Both the position numbers and the translations under genes were made by a program. This document shows positions 35,294 to 47,494 of a DNA stretch of 64,000 bases, one piece after another. Below the pieces are notes generated by a model. That model saw only the letters and a program-made list of their open reading frames with translations. It made no database searches and was not told where the DNA came from. Origin of the DNA: Henricia sp. BOLD:AAB3569 (Eukaryota > Echinodermata > Asteroidea > Spinulosida > Echinasteridae); assembly GCA_037783545.1 (NCBI GenBank), contig JBBELK010000093.1, positions 1,178,001 to 1,242,000 of the forward strand. The letters run 5' to 3'. The stretch's first letter is position 1. Each line of letters starts with the position of its first letter.

Positions 35294-36167
35294 AATTACA
35301 ACAAAAATTATTTTTCAAATTTTAATTAAACTGAAAATTTGCGTTTCTGATGACTGCATGATAAGTCTATCCATGGAGGAAGGATCACACAAGTTCACCT
35401 CGAGCGAATTTTCCCCTGTTAATTGCGCGTTCCCAAGCAGTGGCCGGCTACATGTATACCATTCTACATGTACATACACAGGAAAGATAAAAACGAAGAC
35501 CTTTTTACAATATACATGTAAATATATTTTATTTTGGTCTAAACTTCTTACCTCAAGAAAAAAGATGATTTTCAACTTCAATTTTCAGATAGTTTAACAA
35601 ATGTAACAATGCTTGTACAAATGCAGTTCATAGCAGCACTTGTAAAACACATGCAACATATTTTGTCCTATAGGAAAGCGTCCCATTAATTGGTGCAATA
35701 AAACACCATGTACACAAACACAGCCCTATACACAAACAATGCACAGTTATGCCATTTTTTTCTTCCACATGTAACATGTCGACTGCAAATGTGAAATACA
35801 AGAGGTCTACATGTATAAATATACGCAACTACCACAATGGCATACAAAGAGGATGTACAAATGCCGATTGCATATTTACTTACACATGTTTTACAAAAAT
35901 TGTAACAACAATAAGGATGCAAGCAATGCTGGTGCAAAACAGTTTTTGAGTCTTGACAAGTCCATGTACATGTCAGTGGGTCAACTTTACTGTAGATAGA
36001 CCTGCATGCAATTTGCACTCAACTCTAGTACCGCGGAGGCAGGCATGCAGCATTTAGGTATCAAATTTTGGGTAATGAGCAGCCATATTTGACAGGAAAA
36101 ATGCCCTTCAAAATACAAACTGATCCCATAATACAAAGTTATGGACAACTCCTCTGATTAGCATAGT

Positions 36168-36482
36168 ACAGTATGCATTTTAGGACTTGGACATTTAACC
36201 GAAGGGGGAAAAAACGTTTTTCCAAACGTTTAAACAAAACCCGATTTTAAAGAATTTACAATGGTTTTCAGAGGGTTACTCGTAATGACATGAAATTGAA
36301 ATAAATTTATCTGGGGCTGTAGAAAAATTGACCAGATAAAGTTTTAACGATTATTTTGGGGCTTAGGGGTATTGTGTGTATTAATTGCAAATGTATAGAA
36401 CACCAGCAACAATCTTTGGCATCTCTGAACAGTTAACCGGTTCTTAAAAAAAAAGAATTTACCATAAATTCCCATCCCCGAT
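36168..36482 (-). mobile_element. Copy of the 17068 TIR family
   Basis: Inverted relative to 17068: ACCAGCAACAATCTTTGGC, TAAAGAATTTACAATGG and the end ACCATAAATTCCCATCCC all match in order. Confidence 0.72.
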
Positions 36483-38672
36483 GCATTTCTTGACACAAAA
36501 TTATAATATGGAGGATTGTAATAATGTCAGTTTCCGTGATAATTGGCTCTGAACATTGAACCGTTGGCTAAAATGCCCATTGCAAAAGCACAGGGAAAAG
36601 GTTCAGCGATAACGTAAAAGCATAGAGCTTTTACCTATTGCAACTGACATAAGGACGAGGTATTCACTTTGACTTTCTATATATACACAATTAGTTCAAC
36701 ACAAAATCCATGTATGTACAAAATAGTTCAACTTTCTCGGTTTCATTAATGCCAATAAAGTTAGTACAGACTCCGGTCTAAGTCAGTAATACTAAAGAAA
36801 ATAAAAGTCAAATCATATGTTTGGTCCTGATTCAAAGCTGAATTAATCCAAATGATTTAATCCTTAAAAACAAAATCCTGAAGTGTGAATGCAGTTACAA
36901 ATGACTAAAACAACTCTAGTTAAAAGATTTATTACCCAACTATTGTTTTTGTCCCAACTGACTATGTTGGGAGGTTAATTCACAGGCCGTCTGGATCACT
37001 CATAGAGAGCCCAAGTGCAACATCAGTTACCACGGTAACTGGCTCTAAACAATGAGTCACCGGTTAAAGGATTTAGTGATTTTTAGCGTAGAGCCATCAC
37101 CCTTTGTGTTGCCAAAGTTACTGGGTCTACACTAATACCAGTGAATTGTTTCCCTGCATTCAGATTGGCTGATTTTAAGACCCAGTTACTCTGGCAACTG
37201 ACGACACACTTTAGTAGTCTATTGCCCAGGTAAGTAACAGAAGGTGACATATGTTCACTTCAACTTTGCCATTAGGAACGTCCGAAACGTATTAAATTGG
37301 GACAGAGACAATAGTTGGGTGTATTAAAACAACATGTGAAGCAGCTACATTGTATTAGCAGCTACCTAATTAACAAGTCAACATTCTGTAAACACTAAAT
37401 CTTATCTGTACATGTACAAAACAACTGCAATGGTCCGTACAATTTTATAAATTTCTAGTCGATACAATTAGTCATTAAAGAAGTTACCGTATATTGATAT
37501 AGTACTGTGAACCAATATGTCCCCAAAAAATTGGTACACGTATGTAATTATCTTGGCTTGCCCAATTCACTAGCATTCAATTGAGATTGCCAACAGCTAA
37601 TGGACGTGCCGAAGTGTGACGTGTGTTGCCACGATAACTGGCTCCAAACATCATGGTTGCCAGATAAAGCACCATTGCAAAAGCACTAGGACACGGTTCA
37701 GTGATTTTAAGTGTAGATCCATTGCCTGGGCTACTTCGGCAGTCTACATGGTCTATTGGTTATAATTACAAACACCCATAGCCTAGGACGTTTTTGATTG
37801 AAAAGTGCAATTTATGGATAAATTGCACTTCAGTTTGTATTCCATTGATCCTGAATTCACATAACATATCTTCAAGTTACAGTACATACTACAATACACT
37901 GAGACAAACCCACATACTGTACATTTGCATGTAAAGTACCGGTATGAAAATTATATCACAAAAGTCGGTAACGTAATCCACATACATATGTACATTTCAA
38001 TTCTCAGAACCCAACAGACTAACATTATACGCAAATTTATGTACACCATTTACAACATGAAAAGTTGAAATGAACTATAAAAAAGATAAAACCCATAGTT
38101 TACTTTGCACCCTCTTGGAGTGGCAAATAACTCAAAACATCAGGTATTTGCACCAAGAAAGGTCATAGTGGTCCCACAATATTTGCACACAACCAGTTTC
38201 AAAGTCCATAAACATAATATAGAGGCTTACAGGTATGGATGTTTGTTAACATTTACATGTTAAAAATCACACTGAGAAGGTTCTACAGTACATATAGCAC
38301 TAGCAGAAAGCAGCAGGTTTCTATTTTATCCTACAGTGTACATGTACATTTTGTACAACCAAAGTTGTAGGGGTCTACAATTCAGTAGGTACAATGTACA
38401 ACAGAGCACTTGAAATTACACATGTATACCTGTACATATGTAGTATGTACTGTACTTCATAAACATCATTGATATCCATGGTCAAATTAAGTTTTGCATT
38501 TCATGTACAGTACACACCCACTTCCACAATGCCAACATCTACATGTAACTGGGCACCTCTAGTTCTGGGTTTTACCTGCAGCATCATGCTTTGCTTTATA
38601 TGCACCTATCAATTGTGCCCTCCTTCCCAAGCTACTTAAGCTAAAAGATGGGACTGTTACTTTTCAAGTGTC

Positions 38673-38760
38673 AAAATCCCCACCTCTGGGCAAACTTTAG
38701 GGGACCAAATCCCCAACTCTGGGGCAAAATTATGGTGACAAAATCCCTACACAGAAGGGC
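38673..38760. repeat. GTGACAAAATCCCCACC tandem repeat
   Basis: About three units of ~37 bp (CAAAATCCCCACCTCTGGGC and variants). Related units are at 52806-52890 and 48470-48520. Confidence 0.7.
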
Positions 38761-40784
38761 AAGGCGTGTGTGTGTTTTGTTCCCAGCAGCATAGAAAGTG
38801 TGATTTTTATTGCCAGAATCCACACTGTGAAGCATGAAAAGCATGACTAAATCGTCATGTAAGGATTGGGGTAGGGGGAGGGAGGGGAAACAAGTGACAG
38901 GTGCATGATTTAACGCAGTGTTTTAATAGTTTTTCTGTTTTAGCCAATTGTAGCAGGAATAATCAAGGAAATTCGTACAAATTAGTCTTTGGCTGCAATG
39001 GCTTGTGACTGCTGGAAGACTGCACTTACGGTACATATATGATATGTTTGTTCTTTTTTACAATATTTTCCTGGGGACTGTTGCTTTCTACTACCATACA
39101 AGTACTGAAACAATAAACGGGCTACGAAAGAGAAAATAAAATTTGCCGTACATGTACCGGTATTTATACACAAAAAGAACCAGAAACTCCCATAAAATGT
39201 TATTGTTCTGGCAAATACTAGTAGGCCCCACATGTAGGGATTAGACAATAGGCCTACATGTATTTGTTACAGCTTACATGTACATCTACATGTAGGCCCT
39301 ACAGAGATTCTTGAGAAAACACTCATATTTCCCACATGAGAAAAAAATAGAACATGTTTACTTAATAAAAAATAAAAAAAATGTTTTACACATGCATGTA
39401 ATGTACTTATTGTTCAAAAATGTTTGGCCGAATCAGGATTTGAGTCTGGGCCACCTGCCGCTCAAGCCAAGTATAATTGGTCCAAAATTTTGGGGATTTA
39501 AAACCCCTGATTTGCAAGTCAATTTGCATGTAATCATGGTAATCCCAGAAGTATTCCCATGCTAATATATTATTGCAATCCAACCTTCTTTTTTTTTTTT
39601 TAAAGTGCCTCCAATTCACCAAATATAATTAGTCCATGTGTTGCTTTCCAATGATACACATCAATGAACACTGAAAGGTCAAGGCCACATGGTATTTTAT
39701 TCCCTGGTGACTGTGGTCAGACAATCCCCTGATGTTTATTGTAATTTGTTGGTTTTTATCTGAAGTAAATGTACATGTAGGTTCCCAGAACCAGATAACA
39801 AAAAAACAGCATTTATTCCTTGGTTTACAAACATTATAACATCAAACATCAACATTTGAACATATCAGTGTAACTACACTTTTGAGTGTAACTTCATGCA
39901 AATCCATCTGACAAATGTTGTAGGCATATACCTTCATATGACACAGTTTTTATCAATTACACCAACCATGAACTTGCATGTACCGTATCTTGTAAGGAAG
40001 GAATAGGCTACAAGTAGACTGCTCACGTATCACCAAGACAGTATAAATGGCAACCCCACATGAAACAAATCTGATTAAGCCCAAATATTTGCGAAATGAC
40101 AAATGGAATGTTTGAGTCAACATACTGATTGAAAGGCATGCATGCTTGAAAACAAGTGGGTCTGCTTACATGTTTTGTATACAATCTACAGAAACAATTA
40201 TGTTTACAAAGTCAACCCCTCTGATGGGTTCATTCTACTCTGCAGAAATTTTGGATACATTAGCAACTATGTACAAACTAAAATTTTGGCCACAAAATAC
40301 TAGTTTACAAGAGAGGAGGCCCGGGGGAGGGGGGGTAATTTTTAAAAAAATGCAAAAACACAAATTAAACTCTTTTAAGGCATACATTGTAGCTGCCACT
40401 GATGTAGAAAAATTGCAATATGCAGCTAAATTTGTTACTTCGATTTAATACATGGAAATTCATATTACATGTATACCATCCAACCACTCCCTGTCTGATT
40501 GTACATATTTTCTTGTTCCTTATTATGCCATCTACCGGTAGCTCCACCCAAAATTTGAAATGACTCATTCTAAAAAAAAAAAACAGCAACGACCAACGAG
40601 TATTAAAAATTTAATTTAGGTTGGTTAATTGCTTCAAGGGTGATGGTACATGTACACGGTAGTTATGCGCATTGAGTGTACATGATCTACTTGTATCACC
40701 TGTATTACTCATGGTACAATACACAACCACTCCCCTGTACATTATTACTGCAGTATCAAGTTTGGGCCTGTAGTGTTGGGATAC

Positions 40785-41190
40785 CATGGCCGAGTGTGGT
40801 TTGGGTCGTTGACTCGCAATACTTAGGTGAAAACTTGGGGTTGTGGGTTTGATACCCAGCTGGGGTACCTGTGCCCTTGAGCAAGGCATCTAACCACAGT
40901 TTCTCCATCCTTTGGAAAGAATGTAAAGCTGTTGGTCCAGTGTGATGTCGAGTAATGCACTTAAAGATCCCAGAGGCACTCTTTCGTGAAGAGTAAAGGC
41001 GATTCCCTGGTGTCTCTGGCTGTCGGCTGCCAAAGGCACCACCCACCTACATGTATGTATCTCGATATTTAGGTGGAAGATACCGGTACTTGTAAGCTTC
41101 TGTAAACTCATAATGATGTACAGCGCATGTGAACATGCTCATATGGAATGTGCGCTATAGAAATGTAATAATCATAATCGTAGTGTTTTG
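40785..41190 (+). mobile_element. Leu-tRNA-like SINE, family D
   Basis: Head CCATGGCCGAGTGTGGTTTG with box B GGGTTTGATACCC. The body has CCCTTGAGCAAGGCATCTAA and GCACTTAAAGATCCCAG. The tail GCGCTATAGAAATGTAATAA is LINE-like. A single copy in the window. Confidence 0.75.
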
Positions 41191-42497
41191 GTAACTTAAC
41201 CATCAAAACTTTATGGTAACGTTGAACTGAAGTGTAATTTAATTTGGTCATTGTTTTGAAAAGAAAATGTAATAAATGTCGCAAAATGTAACAAATCGCC
41301 CGTCTTGAATCCATACCAGGAAATACTGTAGTCACAGTCACACTTCATAAAAGGACATTATTTGTGCCATGTACATGTCCTTCTACTGGACAAAAGCAGT
41401 TGTGTTGCCAGAAAACCCACAGGTTCCACAATAATTTATGGGCCATTAAGCACAATCCATGCATATGAGTCATCAATCCACTGGACTTATGTGTGGGCAA
41501 TGAACAGTTAAATTCTTTCATTTCTAATGTTTGTATAGCTTTTTGGTTTCAGCAGGAACTTTTAATACAATAACGATTCAGCATTTCAATTTGGCATGGC
41601 TGTACAGGCATGGCTATTTGGCCAAAGGTTACTCATGTACCTGGAAATAACCTCAAATGTGTAATCTGTACTTATCTGTTCTAGTATCACTTTCACAGCG
41701 AGTATTATTTTTGACAGACTTGTACAAATGAATGTTGACAAACAAACCGGTATCGATCGTGTCCATTTTCCAGTGGTGTGACGAAGCAACAAATATAAAA
41801 GTACAGTCAGTCACCATATTAAAATAAGCAACGCCCAATGCGAAATACATGTACATTCAAAACATTTCAATGAATACACCAACGCTGATTGTGAAACTAA
41901 CAATAACACTGTACTAATGGAATTTATCTCGTAGTTTATGATTAATTGAAAAACAAAAGTTATTTTATGTCAACTTCCTGTTTCAACATTTTTCGTTTAC
42001 TTTTACAATTAAAGAGGGATTCTACCCCGTCAACTCTGAAATTCAAGACTGTATCTTGAGGATAGCTAAGGAAATCAACAGTTTTCATTTCTGATGTTCT
42101 TCAATCAGTGTAAACGTATGGATGTACCGAAACAAAAAAGGCTAAATACAGTGGCAACACACTCTACTTTACATGTGCTTTCTTAAGACACTCTGACACT
42201 CCCACAGTTGATGTAAACAAGCATGAAATTATGTCTTAGATCTATTCTACTGTTACATGGCTGTACCAATGAAATCAACGACACTACTATGTACATACTA
42301 ACCGACCGTATATCCTACATTTTACACAGGTCTACAAATATACATGTACATGTATCTTCAAGCAAACTTGAATAGATTCATAACTCTGATTGGTGGATCT
42401 TTGGCAATAGCAGTGCGACAATAAACAATATGTACAATACATGTATACATGTGTACCCCTTCCAAATTTTTGTAGTACTCTGCGTAATGCACTCCAA

Positions 42498-42614
42498 CAG
42501 CCGATTTCACGAAACTTTACGCAATTGCGCAAGTCCACTTACGCCATAAATTATTGCGCAAGTAATGGCGTAAGTGGACTTGCACAATTGCGTAAAGTTT
42601 CGTGAAATCGGCTG
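42498..42614. mobile_element. 117-bp hairpin MITE, CAGCCGATTTCACG ends
   Basis: Almost perfect palindrome: CAGCCGATTTCACGAAACTT and TACGCAATTGCGCAAGTCC, with complements at the right. No coding capacity. Confidence 0.85.
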
Positions 42615-43486
42615 CAGAATATCAAGTGGCATTCGCAAAATGATTCAAAGCTGTATAATACACCAAATTTTGTGAATTCAAAAAGTCATGCATGCATATA
42701 TATACATGTGTATCCAATGTGGCTTGATTTTCATACATTATTTTTGGCAGCGATTCCTGCCACGTGCTTACATATATCGAGTCACCATGTTTGGGTCCGA
42801 GTCATTTTCCAATGTGAAAAATTGTGACTCGAGTCAGATTTAAGTTCGAGTACTACAACACTGCAAGTTTGCACGAAGATAAAATTGTTATTGAACTAAT
42901 TGAATATACATGTACACATAATGTAGTGCGTCTGTGTATCACAAACCTACAATTCACCCTTCAGCCTTGTGGATATGGGATGCAGCTGTACTCCACAAGT
43001 GCGAGTGGGATATACATGTACATGTAAACACATTGCCCCACACAGTGTAAAAACACAAATAAAATCAATTAAAGTGCAATGTAAAAATGCAGACTGGAGG
43101 AAATACATGTTTACACATAAAAGTATATAAAACATTGTATGCAAAATATTGAAGTTGTCAACATTTTCACAGTTCTACAGAATAGTATTTGTCAACCGTC
43201 AACCTACCTACCCTATTTTGAAATGCCATGTAATCGGAAGCAGAACTATTTTTTTTTTTGGCCTTAGGTACGAATGTAGGTAAATTGACTTATCAACCAT
43301 CAAAATTATTTTATGGACGTACCGTACACAATCGTAGGAGGTAAAAATATGAAGTTTTTCTAATTCAGGCTTAGGCAAATAGGTTGTAAATTATTTCCAG
43401 GAATTCCTTCTGTGGTGGAGGTTATTGCTTTTGGGGATAAAGTGCATTAATGTGCCAAATTGTAGGCCATATCAAACTTGAAATTT

Positions 43487-45727
43487 TTAGACATAACTTG
43501 GTGTTTCCTGGGAGTTTCTCAAGTCCTCATCCTGGTAGCTTTGCTTGCTGGAGTAATCTTGATTGTAGTCAGAGGGATCAGCTGGTTGCTTGTTATAATC
43601 CGGGTCATAACGATCATCGTAGGGGACAGAATGTTGATCATTGATGGATGAATGGCCATCTGGGATACGCTCGTCTTGCTCGTAGCCAGGGTAATAATCC
43701 TCATTGGGAGCCGAGGGCACATCAAATTCCTCTTGACCATCTGGGCGACCGTAGCTTCCATATCGATCAGCGTATTCATCAGCATACTGATCATCAGCAT
43801 ACTGATCATCAACACGGTCATCATACTGGTCGTTGTAACGGTCTTGTGGTCGGTCATCATAACGTTCATCTGGTCTGTACTCATCGTTATATTGATCATC
43901 ATAACGATCATCATATTGATTGTTATAGGGATCTTCCACATTACCATGATCCAAATGACTATTTATGCTTTGTTCATATGCTTGGTTATCATACTCATCT
44001 GGGTTGTTCGCACTGCTGGGTTGGTCTTGGTAACCGACACTCTCATAAGGGTGGTCATTGGAGTGTGGGTCATCATACCCACCGTCGTTGTAGCGATGCT
44101 CAGGGTAACCAGAATCACTTAAATCTTGGTCATCGTAACGCCTGTAGGATCTGTCATCAACTGGGCTGTAACGGCGATCACCATGGTCTCTGTCATTGTG
44201 TACATGCATGTAAGGACTGGCACGATCTTGAAAGGGCATTTTCATGCCCCTGATGGTTGGGTAGTCGTTTCCATCAGCACTCCGTTCTTTTTGGACTTCG
44301 TCAGTGGGAGCCACAGTCTCCCTCCACCATTTGCGAGGATCCACATCTTCATCATGACCGCCGCGTTTCTCTCGTGGGATGACATCAGGATCACTTGCAG
44401 CTCTGTCATCTGGATAGTCCTTCCCGTCACTGTAAGAGTCCATTTTGTGCTTGGGCACCTTGTCCGGCATGGCCTGGAAACTGTTGGCATTGTTCATCGG
44501 TATCTGGACATGCGAGTTCATGCTGGCTTGCTTTTTCTTTGTCATATTATAGCGGCGACGACGACAGAACCACACAAGCAAGGCACATAATAGAATTAGA
44601 AGAATGAGACCACCAAGCACCCCAGCCAAGGTTGCTCCAAGGGGAAAAGGTGCTTCTGTTGAGGATGAAGTCGTGGTGGCTTCAGTACCAGGAGGTGTGG
44701 GTTCAGGTCGTCCATCAATTAGGAGCATCTTGGTGGCCGATGAGGTGATGCCCTTTTGATCTGTTGTGCTACAGGTCATAACAGCCCCATGATCACCATC
44801 TTGTACTGTTGGGATTGTTAACACTGCTCCGTTACTAGTGTATCGGTTAGTGTCAATTCTGCTTGGAACTGTCCACTGGGTATCATCCGGGGAAATCGTA
44901 GATGTGGTGCTGCTAACACTGCAAGTGAAAACTACTTGGCCACCTACGATTACAGGCGCTGATGCTGTAATATCAATGATGGGGTTTGATACGATGTTCA
45001 GGGGAGGCAGACTACACTCTTCAGAGACATTGTTTGCTGGAACGGGACTTTTGTATTTCAGCATACATTTAAAAACTGCATCGTCCAAAGTATTCTGCCC
45101 GGTCACAACCACGCTAGCTCGGCTTTTTCCTTCTTCATGCGTGACATTCTGCTCAACGTCCTGACCATTCCTCATCCATACCAGGACAACATCTGGGACT
45201 GCCGACCCCGACACACAGGACAGCGTTGCCGCCTCACCAACGAAAACTTTCGTGTCGCCTGAGTCAGACTGTATTGAACATTTAGGGGTGGCTGGATTTG
45301 GTGGATAGGCTACAGCCAAGGTGGCAATGCTCGATTCCACAATTATGTTTCCCTCGTCACATGTTCCAGTACCTGTTTTACCACAAACGAGGCACTTGTA
45401 TTCGCCAGAAAAGCTCCTCTTAAGTTGCAGCACATAAAGATTGTAGATTCTTTTCTCATCTGCATTTGATACACTAATTAAAAAGGTAAAACTATCAGGA
45501 ACTTCGGTCCTCCTTCTAGATTCATCACTGATTACAGTAGAACCTTTCTGAAAAGACACAACATGTATGCTAGAGTCAAATCCTGTAACTTCACATGTTA
45601 GAGTGGCTGAGTCAGCTCCCTCTTCTCTCTCAATGTTCAAAGGTTGAATGGTAGCTGTTTGGGCATCGACGGTGAGAGTATTCAATAACAGCACCAAAAT
45701 GACGGCAGAAAGCCAAAATCCAGCCAT
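43487..45727 (-). CDS. Three-Ig-domain type I membrane receptor with acidic Tyr-rich tail and PDZ ligand
   Basis: 746 residues in one uninterrupted frame. Signal peptide 1-22 (LSAVILVLLL core). Ig1 about 28-140 with Cys45 and Cys112 (SGEYKC). Ig2 about 148-245 with Cys171 and Cys221. Ig3 about 250-338 with Cys269 and Cys319. A Thr/Ser/Pro stalk 340-362, membrane segment about 364-388 and stop-transfer RRRRY follow. The ~355-residue tail is dominated by Asp, Tyr, Arg and Gln (YDDRYDDQYNDEYRPDERYD). It ends ETPSYV, a class I PDZ ligand. N-glycosylation sites NVT and NVS fall in Ig2. The start has good context (CCAACCATGG) 28 nt after a strong acceptor (TTGCTTGTTTTAG, exon from 45755), so a spliced 5' UTR is likely. 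Probably a cell-surface adhesion or signalling protein; I do not recognise the exact family. No introns split the Ig domains, which is unusual. Confidence 0.93.
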   Translation of the reverse strand: MAGFWLSAVILVLLLNTLTVDAQTATIQPLNIEREEGADSATLTCEVTGFDSSIHVVSFQKGSTVISDESRRRTEVPDSFTFLISVSNADEKRIYNLYVLQLKRSFSGEYKCLVCGKTGTGTCDEGNIIVESSIATLAVAYPPNPATPKCSIQSDSGDTKVFVGEAATLSCVSGSAVPDVVLVWMRNGQDVEQNVTHEEGKSRASVVVTGQNTLDDAVFKCMLKYKSPVPANNVSEECSLPPLNIVSNPIIDITASAPVIVGGQVVFTCSVSSTTSTISPDDTQWTVPSRIDTNRYTSNGAVLTIPTVQDGDHGAVMTCSTTDQKGITSSATKMLLIDGRPEPTPPGTEATTTSSSTEAPFPLGATLAGVLGGLILLILLCALLVWFCRRRRYNMTKKKQASMNSHVQIPMNNANSFQAMPDKVPKHKMDSYSDGKDYPDDRAASDPDVIPREKRGGHDEDVDPRKWWRETVAPTDEVQKERSADGNDYPTIRGMKMPFQDRASPYMHVHNDRDHGDRRYSPVDDRSYRRYDDQDLSDSGYPEHRYNDGGYDDPHSNDHPYESVGYQDQPSSANNPDEYDNQAYEQSINSHLDHGNVEDPYNNQYDDRYDDQYNDEYRPDERYDDRPQDRYNDQYDDRVDDQYADDQYADEYADRYGSYGRPDGQEEFDVPSAPNEDYYPGYEQDERIPDGHSSINDQHSVPYDDRYDPDYNKQPADPSDYNQDYSSKQSYQDEDLRNSQETPSYV

Positions 45728-45755
45728 GGTTGGTTGTCGTCTCTAGCTGGCCACA
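45728..45755 (-). other. Predicted 5' UTR and splice acceptor of the Ig receptor
   Basis: On the minus strand the pyrimidine tract TTTGTTTTTTGCTTGTTTTAG, less its first base, ends in an acceptor 28 nt before the start codon. The upstream non-coding exon was not identified. Confidence 0.6.
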
Positions 45756-46237
45756 CTAAAACAAGCAAAAAACAAATGGGATACGATTAATCATGGACAG
45801 ACTACAAATTAAAAATGATTCAAAATAACACAAACAAATTTAAATTTGCCCTGTATGGACATGTAAGCAGGGATGTGATTTGTACCGGTTTTTCCTGGAA
45901 AATCTTTGTCACAAACCACTGATACAAAAGCAGAGTTCCGGGAAAAACTGGAAGAATGTAACAGGTTGCTCAGCAAGGCCACCTGCTTATAGTGGCCAGT
46001 ATTTTACAGTCTTGAGGGTGGCTACTACATGTACAAGTTTAGCTGTCACTTGTTTTACATTTTTTATATAAATGTCTTGTGTGTTGGGCATAACCAAGCT
46101 TATGTGCATTTCATTATGAAAAGGTTGTTTTGAAAAATGTAAAAGTGTGTTCCACGTGTAATGCTTTTTGCACTAACTGAAGAGTGTCTTATGCACACCA
46201 ATTGTGCTGATTTGTGACTTTGATATACAATGTAGTG

Positions 46238-46275
46238 CATAAAGAAGCGTGTCCAGATCACATGTTTAGTTTCCC

Positions 46276-46333
<58 letters not shown>

Positions 46334-46686
46334 TTCCCCCATTTTTCCCATGGGTGTTGAGATTTTGATACCATACTGTACATGTATCATGTGTCGGATT
46401 TTTCTCATTACCAATCTGAAATTTCCCACTCTCATTCTCAATCTGTGTACCCGGTATTTTCAAGGATATTAAGCAACAAACCACCAATGTTTTGTAAACT
46501 AATTCATCCTGTTTGATAAAGCAGTACATTTTTTACACCAACCCTTTTGTTTCCATATTATATTTATCCAAATTGAAGATTGCAGTTTTTTGCACTTTCC
46601 CATGGATGAGTACATGATGGTGAATACATGATCGTTAGGTTAGAACGAAATCCATTTTCTGGAAAAATCTTAACAAGCTCCTTTAA
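46238..46686 (-). mobile_element. TTAAAGGAGC MITE family, copy 5
   Basis: On the minus strand it begins TTAAAGGAGCTTGTTAAGAT and runs through GATTTCGTTCTAACCTAACG to GTGATCTGGACACGCTTCTT. The right sub-terminal region holds a C homopolymer at 46277-46333. Confidence 0.82.
46277..46333. repeat. Cytosine homopolymer, about 57 bp
   Basis: An unbroken C run inside a MITE copy. Other family members have only a short G/C-rich stretch there. Confidence 0.95.
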
Positions 46687-46722
46687 CTGAAACAATTAAT
46701 GGCCCTTCAGAGATATGGTAAT

Positions 46723-46930
46723 TTAAAGGGACACACCGGCTTACTGTTTACATAATGTAGCGATCTAGCATCCTTTATAATTTTTTATCAAAATGTCACA
46801 TACCGGTAATGAACTAGATATGTTTAAAATTAACAAAAGAGACCAAATGTTGGGCTATACTCTTTACTAGCCGTGGCGATGTGTTATGTATCATGTGTTT
46901 GTAAATAAAGGTGGCGTTCGATATGGGTCC
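46723..46930 (+). mobile_element. TTAAAGGGACACACCGGC family, partial copy 2
   Basis: Starts TTAAAGGGACACACCGGCTT, ACTGTTTACATAATGTAG, CATCCTTTATAATTTTT. This matches the complement of the right arm of the element at 22899. The other end was not found. Confidence 0.65.
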
Positions 46931-47335
46931 AGGCGCGGATCCAGAGGGGGAGTTTTGGGGGTCAAAACCCCTCCCTGCTCAGACACCAACAAATATAACG
47001 TAATGCATTTTCTGTGTGTTCACCTGTCCGAAACGAGCTGACATAAAAAATCTGACGGGCAAAACTCATCCCTGGTAGCAAAACCCCCTCCTGGAAAAAT
47101 TCCTGGATCCGCCCCTGGGGTCAACACGTGTTTAACCTCGTTTAGGGGCTACTTGTTTTCCCTGATACATCACACCTTGCATGATCCCCCAGGTCAGCGC
47201 TGACTCGAGGAAGCAACTCTAACGCAATTAGTTGGTTTTTCCAACGTCTGCAATATGCCGTTTTTTCTTCATCGAAAAATATTACGTAAGAATTTTCCCA
47301 TCTATATGTAGGCCTAAAAACATTAAAGACACTCC

Positions 47336-47355
47336 CCGCCCCCCCCCCCCCCCCC
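47336..47355. repeat. Cytosine-rich run
   Basis: About 20 consecutive C residues. Confidence 0.9.
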
Positions 47356-47494
47356 TTCAAATTTTAACATGAAAAAAGTGTTGCTTGTTCAGAGCAGTTA
47401 CATGTAGACCTAGAAAACTATTTTCTAAAACCCAATCAACCAACCAACCCTCTCTGCCCCCCAACCTCGACGCCTCCACCAATTTTCCCCACCC

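Larger units (their letters stand above)
35300..43486. other. Repeat-poor, TGTACA-rich stretch without open frames
   Basis: TACATGTA and TGTACA words are scattered densely. Between about 36.5 and 39 kb no useful open frame exists on either strand. Only a few elements are recognised (36168, 38673, 40785, 42498). It lies 3' of the Ig-receptor gene and could contain its 3' UTR. Confidence 0.45.

Noticed and set aside
43648-44590. Plus-strand open frames of 154-201 residues opposite the Ig receptor tail
   Set aside because: They are antisense shadows of the repetitive Asp/Tyr codons (giving His/Asp or Ile/Val runs). No domain or splice context; the minus frame has signal peptide, Ig cysteines and a membrane segment.
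46100-46529. Minus-strand frames with poly-glycine
   Set aside because: They are translations of the C homopolymer inside a MITE copy.
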